Shown piece by piece: positions 43,533-52,143 of a stretch of DNA of 64,000 nucleotides. Below the pieces are notes generated by a model, which saw only the letters and a list, made by a program, of their open reading frames with translations, did no database searches and was not told the DNA's origin. This DNA is from Bacillota bacterium (GTDB lineage Bacteria > Bacillota > Clostridia > Lachnospirales > Lachnospiraceae), in NCBI GenBank assembly GCA_023402845.1, contig JAEYFP010000052.1, positions 51,572 through 115,571 on the forward strand, written 5' to 3'. Every line of letters starts with the position of its first letter. Position 1 is the first letter of the stretch. A program made the translations under genes and the position numbers.

Positions 43533-45047
43533 TCATGCTTCTTCGCCCACCAGTCTCTTTTCAAATTTAGTTGCAAGCGTCAGAATTTCACCTTGTGTTG
43601 CTTCTTTTGCCATCATTTCCCCGGTAATACGCCCGTCGCACATGACAATAATACGATCCGCAATCCCCATGACTTCCGGCATTTCCGACGAAACAAACAG
43701 TACCGCGATTCCCTTTTGCTTTAATTCATTCATCAAGTGATAAATTTCCACTTTGGCTGCGACATCAATTCCCCGTGTAGGCTCGTCAAAGATCACCACT
43801 TTGGAATTTCTTGCCAGCCACTTGCCGACAACCACCTTCTGTTGATTTCCCCCCGAAAGATTACCCGCATCTATTTCCAGGTTCGGCGTCTTGACCTTTA
43901 AATCCTGTATGGTTTTCTCGCAGAGCTTCTCCTCCTTCTTCCGGCTGACAACGCCGCACTTATTGCACAGCAAGTCAAGGTTCGGAAGTGCAATGTTGTG
44001 CCGGATACTCAGCTTTGTACAGAGTCCGTCCTTTTTTCGGTCCTCCGGTGCCAGCACAATGCCCGATCTGATCGCATCTGCCGGTTTCTGAATAACCACT
44101 TCTTTATCTTCCAGAATAATTTCCCCGCTGTCCTTGTCATCGATCCCGAAAATCGCCCTTGTCATCTCGGTTCGGCCGGCCCCCATCAGTCCGGCAATAC
44201 CTACAATTTCGCCCTCATAGGCAGAAAAATTAATATCCCGTACCATACGCCCTCTATTTAAATTTTTAACTTCAAGAATCTTTCTTCCCCGTTCGCATTC
44301 CACATGCGGAAACTTCTCCTTGATTTCCCGGCCGATCATATGTGCAATAATTTCATCAAGTGTCGTGTCCTTATACTTCATCGAGCTGACATATTGTCCA
44401 TCCCTCATGATTGTCACTCTGTCGGTAATATGCTGCAGTTCTTCCAGTCTGTGTGAGATGTAAACGATGCCGCAGCCCTTCTCCTTCAAATCCCTGATGA
44501 TGCGGAACAAATCCTCGATTTCCTTCGCCGTCAGCGCGGAGGTGGGTTCATCCATGATGAGAATTTTTGCGTTTGTCGAAAGCGCTTTTGCAATTTCAAC
44601 CATCTGCTGCTTGGATACCGGCAGTTCTCCTACAATCTGTCTCGGACTCAAATCGATTTTTAATTCATTTAATACGCGCTGTGCTTCCTCCTCCATCTCA
44701 CTGTTGGAAAGTACAATGCCTCTTGCTGCCTCTCGTCCCAAAAAAATATTTTCCGTAATGTTTAAATGCCGGCACATGTTCAGCTCCTGATGAATAATTG
44801 CTACGCCGGCGCCTTGTGCCTGTCTCGGTGTCAGGCTTTCATATTCCCTTCCGAAAATTCGGATCATACCCTCATCCTTCGTGTAGACACCGCTTAAGAC
44901 TTTCATCAGTGTGCTTTTTCCGGCTCCATTTTCTCCGAGAAGCGCCATCACTTCGCCGGCACGCAGTTCAAAACGAACGTCATCCAGTGCTTTAACACCC
45001 GGAAAGAATTTACTGATGTGTTCCATCAAAGCAATTATTTCACTCAT
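43533..45047 (-). CDS. Sugar ABC ATP-binding protein (RbsA/MglA type)
   Basis: 504 residues, both cassettes with the family's normal motifs: Walker A GENGAGKST, signature LPVSKQQMVEIAKAL, Walker B ILIMDEPTSALT; second half GLMGAGRTE, LSGGNQQKVVVGKWL and VVIFDEPTRGIDV. First gene of the second sugar importer operon. It is the active counterpart of the degenerate protein at 36343 and a good reference for its losses. Confidence 0.93.
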   Translation of the reverse strand: MSEIIALMEHISKFFPGVKALDDVRFELRAGEVMALLGENGAGKSTLMKVLSGVYTKDEGMIRIFGREYESLTPRQAQGAGVAIIHQELNMCRHLNITENIFLGREAARGIVLSNSEMEEEAQRVLNELKIDLSPRQIVGELPVSKQQMVEIAKALSTNAKILIMDEPTSALTAKEIEDLFRIIRDLKEKGCGIVYISHRLEELQHITDRVTIMRDGQYVSSMKYKDTTLDEIIAHMIGREIKEKFPHVECERGRKILEVKNLNRGRMVRDINFSAYEGEIVGIAGLMGAGRTEMTRAIFGIDDKDSGEIILEDKEVVIQKPADAIRSGIVLAPEDRKKDGLCTKLSIRHNIALPNLDLLCNKCGVVSRKKEEKLCEKTIQDLKVKTPNLEIDAGNLSGGNQQKVVVGKWLARNSKVVIFDEPTRGIDVAAKVEIYHLMNELKQKGIAVLFVSSEMPEVMGIADRIIVMCDGRITGEMMAKEATQGEILTLATKFEKRLVGEEA

Positions 45048-45117
45048 TCTCTATCACCCATTCTTATTCCAAGTATCCTTTCCGCAGCTTTTTGTTCAAA
45101 CAGCTTACTTTTCTCTT

Positions 45118-45179
45118 ATTATAGCAGAGGACCTTTGTGCAAATAAGGTGGCATTCTTTTTTCTTATGGGGGCATTCTT
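45118..45179 (-). promoter_or_regulatory. Promoter of the second sugar importer with 21-bp-spaced direct repeats
   Basis: Minus-strand -10 TATAAT (45118-45123), 17-base spacer, weak -35 TTATTT (45141-45146). On the plus strand a 15-bp repeat TAAGGTGGCATTCTT (45144-45158) recurs with two changes at 45165-45179, exactly 21 bp away; the core is GGCATTCTT. This is the typical position and spacing for an AraC-type activator, presumably the response regulator at 38914. Confidence 0.65.
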
Positions 45180-45192
45180 ATGAAGTATGCAC

Positions 45193-45233
45193 AAAAAAAA
45201 GCAACTATCCCGAGGAATTCCCGGAATAATTGC
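45193..45233 (-). terminator. Terminator of the spermidine-synthase-like gene
   Basis: Hairpin with two mismatches (45201-45233), followed on the minus strand by eight T (complement of 45193-45200). Confidence 0.8.
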
Positions 45234-45288
45234 GTTTATCAATCAATTTGAAAATAAATTTCCATATGAATTTTTCTTTATCTCTTTT

Positions 45289-46896
45289 TTACTGATTAAG
45301 CTGTTCCAGTATGCCGCTAATCCCCTGTTCCTTGAAAAGTTCCTTATAGTAACCGACTTCGTTTTCAATAATGCCGTCAATGACCTGCATCCCCAACAGT
45401 TCCACCGGTGCTTTATCATCTGTCAAAAGCAGGCTGCCGCCTTCATACGGCTGTATGCCCGGCTCAATCTTTTGCAAAAATGCCCGCAGGCTTTCATTCT
45501 CAGTTTGTAAAAGCTGCCCTGCAAATACCTCCATGACCTGTGCATTATCAGTCGCAAACAGTTCACGGTTTGTGTTGTTTGCCACATCAACCGTATAGAC
45601 CGTTCCAAATTCTCCCGCAATCGTATCCGCAAGATAATCCGTGATGCTGTCCGGCTCCTCGGTCTGCATATTCATGTTGACCACCATGACACCATTTTCC
45701 TTTAAATGTGCCTTTACAAGACGGAAAAACTCCGCTGTAGACATCTGGAACGGGATTGTAATATCCTGATAAGCATCTACCATAATGACGTCATATTTCT
45801 GCTCTGCCGCCTGCAGGTAGGCTCTTCCGTCATAAGTTACCGTTTCGATGTCGTCCGGCAATTCAAAGTACTCCCGCGACAGATCCGAGATTTTCTGGTC
45901 AATCTCAACACCCTTGATTTGAACATCTCCGAAGTAATTCCGGCATTGCTTCGCATAGGTACCGGTTCCCATCCCTAGTATGAGCATATTTTTGTCCGAT
46001 CCATCCAAAATACCGGCCATCAGCGGCGCTGCAAGCGCATAATCATAATACATGCCCGTAAGAGAATCCTCCTTCATCATGATGGACTGCACACCGAACA
46101 GCACATTCGTCGAAAGAATGACACTTTGCTCATCTTCCTTCACCTGCAGATAATTGTAAACGGACTCTCCTTCATACAGCAGGGAGTCCTCCCAGAATGC
46201 AAAGCTGTCCTTTGCGCTGAGCAAGCTGCATAAAGCAATCAGAAGCATTGCCGCCGTACATTTGACGGCCATTTTTTTCACGCTGATAAAATAAAGGATC
46301 CCCAGCAGGAGTAATATCCCCGCAAACAGCAAAAAAGTGACGGAGGTGCCGACTGCCGGTATTGTCACAAATGTCGGCAGAAACGTGCCGATGATGCTTC
46401 CGATCGTATTATATGCTCCCAGAGTACCGACCACCTTTCCGCTGTCATCAAGGCTGTCCACCGTATATTTGACGAGCGAAGGCGTCACCGTACCCAAAAG
46501 AAAGAGCGGAAACACAAAAATAATCATGCAGGCAAGAAATGCCGCGAGGATCAAAAAAGAGTTGCTGATTGTAACAATAAGCAAACCTGAGATTGCGATG
46601 ATGATGTATTTTCCGACAACCGGAATTGCAGCAATCCACACTGCGGCTACGATCAGACGCAGATAGAGCCGGTCCGGATTGGGATCTCTGTCTGCTCTTC
46701 TGCCGCCCCAGATATTGCCCAGTGCCATCGCGATCATGATCGTTCCGATAATGATTGTCCACACAATCTGCGAGGAACTGAAATACGGGGCCAGAAGCCT
46801 GCTCGCTCCAAGCTCTACCGCCATCACCGACATTCCCGCAAAAAATTCAGTCGCATATAAATAGTATTTATTGGATAAGATCCGGTTATTTTTCAT
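45289..46896 (-). CDS. Membrane protein with spermidine-synthase-like domain
   Basis: 535 residues. The N-terminal half has about seven hydrophobic segments (15-225; for example FFAGMSVMAVELGASRLLAP). The C-terminal half is a Rossmann methyltransferase/aminopropyltransferase fold with MLILGMGTGTYAKQC (about 312-326), IKGVEIDQKISDL and VIMVDAYQDI. Soluble spermidine synthases have GGGDG at the first site; here it is GMGTG, so the substrate may differ. RBS AAAGGAAC. It lies 39 bases downstream of the DUF2156-GNAT gene and ends at a strong terminator. It could modify a membrane or secreted amine. Confidence 0.82.
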   Translation of the reverse strand: MKNNRILSNKYYLYATEFFAGMSVMAVELGASRLLAPYFSSSQIVWTIIIGTIMIAMALGNIWGGRRADRDPNPDRLYLRLIVAAVWIAAIPVVGKYIIIAISGLLIVTISNSFLILAAFLACMIIFVFPLFLLGTVTPSLVKYTVDSLDDSGKVVGTLGAYNTIGSIIGTFLPTFVTIPAVGTSVTFLLFAGILLLLGILYFISVKKMAVKCTAAMLLIALCSLLSAKDSFAFWEDSLLYEGESVYNYLQVKEDEQSVILSTNVLFGVQSIMMKEDSLTGMYYDYALAAPLMAGILDGSDKNMLILGMGTGTYAKQCRNYFGDVQIKGVEIDQKISDLSREYFELPDDIETVTYDGRAYLQAAEQKYDVIMVDAYQDITIPFQMSTAEFFRLVKAHLKENGVMVVNMNMQTEEPDSITDYLADTIAGEFGTVYTVDVANNTNRELFATDNAQVMEVFAGQLLQTENESLRAFLQKIEPGIQPYEGGSLLLTDDKAPVELLGMQVIDGIIENEVGYYKELFKEQGISGILEQLNQ

Positions 46897-46935
46897 AATT
46901 TATGAGTTCCTTTCATGATGCTGCCTGCATGATTT

Positions 46936-48336
46936 CTAAATTGTCTTTTCAAAATAATCATAGGTGTCGTCTTTTCCGGTATGCTTCATACAGGAGGAAA
47001 GCATTTTGTACGAGGCTTCATTTTCATGAAAGCATTTTGCAACTACTTTGTACAAATGCAGACTGTATAACCCCCAGTCCGCCGCCGCTGAAAAGGCTTC
47101 CGTTCCATACCCACAGCCTGCATAACCGGCTGCGATCCTGCATCCCAGCTCCGCCGCCCCTTTGTAGTCAAAATTGTAGAAAACCGCTTCACCGATCAAC
47201 TTTCCGTCAAGACGAATCGCAAAATTAAATGCTGTCCCATTCTTCAAATCCCGCTGCGCAACCTGATAAAAGCTGTCCTCCTTCATCGGCTCCGCAAGGC
47301 CTTCCAAGTCATCATAGCCCCAATAGAGATTGCGCTCCGTATCCAGAATCAGCGCATTGTAATCGGGGATATCCGCTTCAGTCAGTTCGGACAGTACGAG
47401 GCGTTCTGTCCGAAGAACCGGAATACCTTTCAGGTGCATCAAAAATTCATTCTGCGGCTTTACCTGATACTTGGACGCGAGCGCAACCGGCACATACTGC
47501 ATTTTCGAACTCCTAAGACCTTTATTGGCCGCATCGTCCTCCCGATTAACGAATGTGACATCCTGCGAAAACTCCCGGCAAAACTCCTGCACCAGCGCCG
47601 GATAAACACCCTCATAAGAATATAATGCCTTTTCAATATGAATGATCAGAATGTCTTTACACTTTTCCGCCAGTTCGAGTGCGATCAGCTTCTTACCTAT
47701 AAATATGCCGCCCGTCAGCACCCAATCCGCATCGGGCGTTTTAAACAGGCCCCGGGCAAGCGCCAACTCATGCATCGCCTCCGCACTGTTGTTCTTCGGG
47801 AATTCCAAAAGATAGTCCTCCCAAAATTGTTCAATCGCCTGTGTATCGGTGCCCGTCAGCGGCCTAAAGACCGCCTCCGGATACAGGGTATGAAATTTCT
47901 TGGCATGATTGCGTCGTTTTGCATAGCTTTTGCCGGCGAATTCCCGCAGATCGACCGCGCGATAGATATAATCCTTCCATGTGCGGATATTACTGATATT
48001 ACAGTATGGATATCTGCTAATCAGAAAGGAAAGCCTTTTCTCCGGAACAATTGAAATGATAAGCGGGATTCCCTTCTCCATACAGTCCTTTTCAATTTCC
48101 GAAAGAGCGGCTTCCTCGTCCCCATCCTTACCCGCGACAGGATAATCAAATGTCACGCTGCCTCTGATCGTATTACGCACAATCAAACAGCCGGCCGCCT
48201 CAGTCCATGCCGGATTTAAAAAGTCCTTCCACATCATCTTCGTCCCGAAGGAATATTCACAAAGCACATAATCGCAGTTTTTATAATAGGTCCGTAACAA
48301 AACACTGTCTTCTTCCGCAATGTTTTTAAACTCCAT
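46936..48336 (-). CDS. DUF2156 (aminoacyl-lipid synthase-like) and GNAT acetyltransferase fusion
   Basis: 466 residues from ATG 48336 (MEFKNIAEEDSVLLRTYYKN) with GAGGTG upstream. About 1-290 resembles DUF2156, the soluble catalytic fold of lysyl-phosphatidylglycerol synthases (double GNAT; YAKRRNHAKKFHTLYP, LELAEKCKDILIIHIEKALY). About 300-466 is a RimJ/RimL-type N-acetyltransferase (VLRTERLVLSELTEADIPDY, ELGCRIAAGYAGCGYGTEAF, NEASYKMLSS). No membrane segment. Fusion of the two is uncommon. Downstream of DUF3343 by 34 bases. The product is unknown; aminoacylation or acetylation of a shared substrate is possible. Confidence 0.78.
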   Translation of the reverse strand: MEFKNIAEEDSVLLRTYYKNCDYVLCEYSFGTKMMWKDFLNPAWTEAAGCLIVRNTIRGSVTFDYPVAGKDGDEEAALSEIEKDCMEKGIPLIISIVPEKRLSFLISRYPYCNISNIRTWKDYIYRAVDLREFAGKSYAKRRNHAKKFHTLYPEAVFRPLTGTDTQAIEQFWEDYLLEFPKNNSAEAMHELALARGLFKTPDADWVLTGGIFIGKKLIALELAEKCKDILIIHIEKALYSYEGVYPALVQEFCREFSQDVTFVNREDDAANKGLRSSKMQYVPVALASKYQVKPQNEFLMHLKGIPVLRTERLVLSELTEADIPDYNALILDTERNLYWGYDDLEGLAEPMKEDSFYQVAQRDLKNGTAFNFAIRLDGKLIGEAVFYNFDYKGAAELGCRIAAGYAGCGYGTEAFSAAADWGLYSLHLYKVVAKCFHENEASYKMLSSCMKHTGKDDTYDYFEKTI

Positions 48337-48370
48337 AATCGTACACCTCATTCCCGGCGCTGCCGCTCTG

Positions 48371-48607
48371 CTATAGAAGCAGCTCTGCCTTTTGTTCACA
48401 AGTGATTCCATACGTTTGCATCAGAAGTTCTAAATCGGCACCGGCCTTAATCGGCGCCATAAAAGCAAGCCCGCATCCCGCTGTGATTTGTGGCGGAATA
48501 GGGATAAGACGTCCCGAAATCCCGGCTTCTTGCGCTTTTTCTTCCATCCGCATGGCGTCCACCGTATTTTTAAATGTGACAACCAATTTTAATTCTTTTT
48601 TTAACAT
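48371..48607 (-). CDS. DUF3343 protein, putative Se/S carrier
   Basis: 78 residues, small cytoplasmic protein of the DUF3343 type: N-terminal LVVTFKNTVDAMRMEEKAQE, GRLIPIPPQITAGCGLAF with the conserved CG, and a C-terminal helix. Family members are found with selenium or sulfur handling genes and are proposed to carry selenium or sulfur from a cysteine desulfurase. Here the desulfurase gene ends only five bases upstream, which agrees. No selD or other selenium gene is in the window. Confidence 0.82.
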   Translation of the reverse strand: MLKKELKLVVTFKNTVDAMRMEEKAQEAGISGRLIPIPPQITAGCGLAFMAPIKAGADLELLMQTYGITCEQKAELLL

Positions 48608-48612
48608 CGTTC

Positions 48613-49755
48613 TTATTCCTCAGCCAAGATCCGCACAGCCTCAGCCGCCGCCCTGATTTCCTTCTCCGTATTGAAATGGGAAAAACTGAACCGAACCGCC
48701 CCCTGCTCCACTGTCCCAAGCGCCTCATGCATCAGCGGCGCACAATGCCCGCCCGGACGCGTCGCAATTTGAAAGCGCTGCATGAGCTCATCACTGACAT
48801 TCGAGGAAGCATAACCGGACAAATTCATCGCTACGATCGGGCTGCGAAGAGGTGCCGAGAAATCACCGTACAACTTCACACCTTTTACCGATTTGATCAG
48901 TTCATAAAAAAGACGGGCATGGGAATCTTCGATATTAAAAATAGTATTCGTCGTTTTTTCGAGGATATAGCGCACGCCCGCCTGCAGGCCGGCAATGCCG
49001 TGTAAATTCAGGGTTCCTGCCTCCAACGCCATCGGCATTTCATCAGGATGCCCTTTCTCAAATGTGCGAATCCCTGAGCCTCCGACCCGCAGCGGCGCTA
49101 TTCTGATGCCTTCCCTCACGCAGATACCTCCCGTCCCCTGCGGTCCGAGCAAGCTCTTATGTCCCGAAAAGCATAGTACGTCTATCTGCATTTTTTCCAT
49201 ATCAATCGGGAGAATCCCGGCGGTCTGGGCCGCGTCTACAATAAACAGCAGTCCGTATTTTTTGCAGATCTTCCCTATTTGCTCCAGATCGTTCACATTT
49301 CCCGTCAAATTCGAGGCATGTGTGCAAACGACAGCCCTTGTGTTGGTTTGGACTGCCTGTTCAAATACTGCCGCACTGATGTTTCCCGATGCGTCACATG
49401 GCAAAATTGTAAGAGTAACCCCTTCGGCTTCTTTTCTGTAGAGCGGCCGCAGTACGGAATTATGCTCCATCTGTGTCGTAATAATATGGTCACCAGCACA
49501 AAACAGTCCACTGATTGCGATATTCAGACTGTCCGTATCGTTCAGCGTAAATGCAATTTGCGAGGGGTGTGCATAATGAAACAGCTCCCCTAACAATTCA
49601 CGGGTCTTTACGGCAATGCGCATGGCTTTCAGTGACGCATCATTGACGCCGCGCGAAGCATTTCCGATACTGCCTGAATGAATAGCCTCATATACTGCAT
49701 CAGCAACCTCGGGCGGCTTTAAAAGCGAGGTCGCCGCATTGTCCAGATAAATCAT
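48613..49755 (-). CDS. Cysteine desulfurase-like class V aminotransferase
   Basis: 380 residues. Pyridoxal-phosphate enzyme with N-terminal MIYLDNAATSLLKPPEVADA, VDAAQTAG and the cofactor lysine in CFSGHKSLLGPQGTGG. The C-terminal RPGGHCAPLMHEALGT carries the catalytic cysteine. It belongs to the cysteine desulfurase/selenocysteine lyase type paired with DUF3343 rather than IscS or NifS. RBS GAGGAAGG; its start lies seven bases after the dehydrogenase stop, so the dehydrogenase, this gene, DUF3343 and the following genes form one operon. Confidence 0.88.
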   Translation of the reverse strand: MIYLDNAATSLLKPPEVADAVYEAIHSGSIGNASRGVNDASLKAMRIAVKTRELLGELFHYAHPSQIAFTLNDTDSLNIAISGLFCAGDHIITTQMEHNSVLRPLYRKEAEGVTLTILPCDASGNISAAVFEQAVQTNTRAVVCTHASNLTGNVNDLEQIGKICKKYGLLFIVDAAQTAGILPIDMEKMQIDVLCFSGHKSLLGPQGTGGICVREGIRIAPLRVGGSGIRTFEKGHPDEMPMALEAGTLNLHGIAGLQAGVRYILEKTTNTIFNIEDSHARLFYELIKSVKGVKLYGDFSAPLRSPIVAMNLSGYASSNVSDELMQRFQIATRPGGHCAPLMHEALGTVEQGAVRFSFSHFNTEKEIRAAAEAVRILAEE

Positions 49756-49762
49756 ACCTTCC

Positions 49763-50749
49763 TCAAACTACCTCCCACGGATTATCTTCTGCATTTACAA
49801 AGCACTTGCAGCTCATCAGTGAATTCTTTACCATTGTCTCGATCGCATTGTCCGTATAAAAAGCCATATGCGGCGTCACAATAACATTCGGAAACGACCT
49901 TAGGATCGCAAGGTCACGATTTAAAAGTACCTTCGCATTTAAATTATTGTAATAAAGCCCAAATTCCTGTTCAACCACATCCAATCCGGCGGCGGCTATT
50001 TTTCCGCTTTCGATGCCTTCAATCAGCGCCGCGGAATCAATCAGACCGCCGCGTGCCGTATTCACGATGACGGCATGGTTCTTCATGCGCTGGATGCTTT
50101 CTTTGTTGATCAAGTGAAAATTTTCCTCTGTCAGAGGGGTATGCAGTGTCAGAATGTCACTTGTGCAAAGCAGTTCTTCAAGTCCGACATAATCAGCATA
50201 CTTCTTTACCTCTTCATTCTCATACAAGTCATATGCCTGAATCCTGCACCCGAATCCGGATAAATGCTCAATAACCGTCCTGCCGATCCGCCCCGTGCCG
50301 ATCACACCCACTGTGAAGTCATGCAACTCTCTTCCCTGGATGCCCTGCAGAGAGAAATCCTGGATCTCGGCCCGCTGCATAATCCGCTTCATTTTGCGGA
50401 TGCACATCAGCATCAGCATGATCGCGTAATCGGCAACGCCTTCCGGACCGTAAACCGCATTGCCTATTTTAATGCCGAGCTCCCTCGCTTTTTGCAGATC
50501 AATATGATCATACCCGATTGTTCTGGTAGAAATATAGCGAATGCCGCAGTCATAAAAAGCCTGCACCATTTCAGACGGTATACGGGAGGTAATGATACTG
50601 ATGCAATCACAGTCCTCCGCCAGCGCAATGTTCCTGTCCATAATAGGCGGTTCCCTGCATATTTTCAGTTCAATATCCAACTCTTTACTATATTTGTCAA
50701 ACCATACCTTCTCGTCAAAATCCCGATAATTATATGCCAACACCTTCAT
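49763..50749 (-). CDS. D-2-hydroxyacid (D-lactate) dehydrogenase
   Basis: 328 residues. NAD-binding GVIGTGRIGRTV (about 149-160); catalytic Arg in VNTARGGLID, Glu in LDVVEQEFG and His in VTPHMAFYT. It most resembles fermentative D-lactate dehydrogenases. RBS GGGAGG. It follows the aminotransferase gene by 24 bases. In this position it might act on a 2-oxo acid from the aminotransferase, but lactate formation is the simpler reading. Confidence 0.9.
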   Translation of the reverse strand: MKVLAYNYRDFDEKVWFDKYSKELDIELKICREPPIMDRNIALAEDCDCISIITSRIPSEMVQAFYDCGIRYISTRTIGYDHIDLQKARELGIKIGNAVYGPEGVADYAIMLMLMCIRKMKRIMQRAEIQDFSLQGIQGRELHDFTVGVIGTGRIGRTVIEHLSGFGCRIQAYDLYENEEVKKYADYVGLEELLCTSDILTLHTPLTEENFHLINKESIQRMKNHAVIVNTARGGLIDSAALIEGIESGKIAAAGLDVVEQEFGLYYNNLNAKVLLNRDLAILRSFPNVIVTPHMAFYTDNAIETMVKNSLMSCKCFVNAEDNPWEVV

Positions 50750-50773
50750 ATGCGGCCTCCCTGATGAATTTTA

Positions 50774-51958
50774 TTATTTATTGTCGCTGCGATGCAGAAT
50801 GCCGCTGGCATCAATGACCCGGATCATCTCTTTGATCTGCTCAACCGGCAGTACAAGTGCAAATCGGACATAGCCTTCGCCCATACTTCCGAACGCATCG
50901 CCCGGCGTACAGATGACGCCCGTCTTTTCTATCAGCTCCATACAAAATTCCTGTGAGGAGGCAAAGCCATTCGGTATTCTTGCCCATGCAAACATCGTGC
51001 CTTTACTGTCCGGAACATTCCAGCCGATTTCACGCAATCCGCCGCAAAGCGCGTCACGCCGTTCCTGATATTGTTTGCACTGTGCAAGCACACCGTCGCG
51101 CGGGCCTCGCAGTGCCGCAACCGCCGCATGCTGAATCGGCAGAAACATACCGAAATCATACTGGGAACGCAGCAGCTTTACCGCATCGATAATTTTTTTA
51201 TTGCCCACGATAAATGATACACGCGCTCCCGTCATATTAAAGGATTTCGACAATGAGAAAAATTCCACGCCAATCTCCTTTGCACCCGCAAACTCTAAAA
51301 ACGAACCGCCGCGCACACCGTCGTAAATGATATCCGAATAAGCATTGTCATGAATCACAATGATATGATACTTTTTTGCAAAAGCGATCAGCTCCTCGTA
51401 AAATTCCTTCGGCGCGATTGCACAGACAGGATTATACGGATAGGAAACAAGGATAAATTTCGTCCGGCGTGCAACATCTTCAGGAATCTCATCAAATCGC
51501 GGCAGAAAGTTGTTTTCCTCTTTTAAATCATAAAAACACAGCTCCGCCCCGCCTAAAAAACCGCCAACCTCAAAAACCGGATAACCCGGATTCGGTAAAA
51601 GCACGGACTCACCCGGGTTACACAGTGCCAAACCGATATGTGCGATTCCTTCCTGTGAGCCGTTCACTGATGCAATTTCGTCCGTCCCGATTTCCACGCC
51701 AAACCTGTCCCTGTAATAATCCTTGACTGCGCTTAAAAGCTCCGGAATATCTTTTAAGGAATAATAGAAATTTTCAGGAGCCTTTGCCGCCTCTATCAAT
51801 GCCTGCTGCACATGCGGCGCCACCGGAAAATCAGGTGTGCCGACAAACAGGTTGTACACTTTTTTCCCTCTCGCGAGCAGTTCCTCCTTCTTTTCGTTCA
51901 GCGCCGTAAAAATGCCCGTCTGAAAATGCGTCAGACGTTCTGCCGTAAGAATATCCAT
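50774..51958 (-). CDS. Class I/II aminotransferase
   Basis: 394 residues, fold type I pyridoxal-phosphate enzyme. Substrate-arm FVGTPDFPVAPHV, aldimine lysine in FFSLSKSFNMTGARVSFIVG and SYPYNPVCAIAP. It resembles LL-diaminopimelate and aspartate/aromatic aminotransferases; specificity cannot be assigned. The ATG is preceded by GAAGG. First gene of a run of six or seven co-directional genes down to 45.3 kb. Confidence 0.88.
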   Translation of the reverse strand: MDILTAERLTHFQTGIFTALNEKKEELLARGKKVYNLFVGTPDFPVAPHVQQALIEAAKAPENFYYSLKDIPELLSAVKDYYRDRFGVEIGTDEIASVNGSQEGIAHIGLALCNPGESVLLPNPGYPVFEVGGFLGGAELCFYDLKEENNFLPRFDEIPEDVARRTKFILVSYPYNPVCAIAPKEFYEELIAFAKKYHIIVIHDNAYSDIIYDGVRGGSFLEFAGAKEIGVEFFSLSKSFNMTGARVSFIVGNKKIIDAVKLLRSQYDFGMFLPIQHAAVAALRGPRDGVLAQCKQYQERRDALCGGLREIGWNVPDSKGTMFAWARIPNGFASSQEFCMELIEKTGVICTPGDAFGSMGEGYVRFALVLPVEQIKEMIRVIDASGILHRSDNK

Positions 51959-52097
51959 TTATAAGCCTTCTTTCTGATTATTATCATATTTTATTAGTTT
52001 ATCACAATTACGTTTTAAATCATAGCCTCATTTCTTTCTCACCGGTGACGTTCCGGTTGATGAATGCGGGATTAAATTCCGATATGATGCAGAAATA

Positions 52098-52122
52098 CCC
52101 CCGTTCGGTCAAGGAACGGGGG
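52098..52122. terminator. GC-rich terminator hairpin
   Basis: Perfect 9-bp stem CCCCCGTTC with a 7-base loop, 21 bases after the stop of the DUF438 gene. A T-rich run lies on the plus side and a weaker one on the minus side. Confidence 0.7.
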
Positions 52123-52143
52123 CACTCATTTTATTGCACTATT

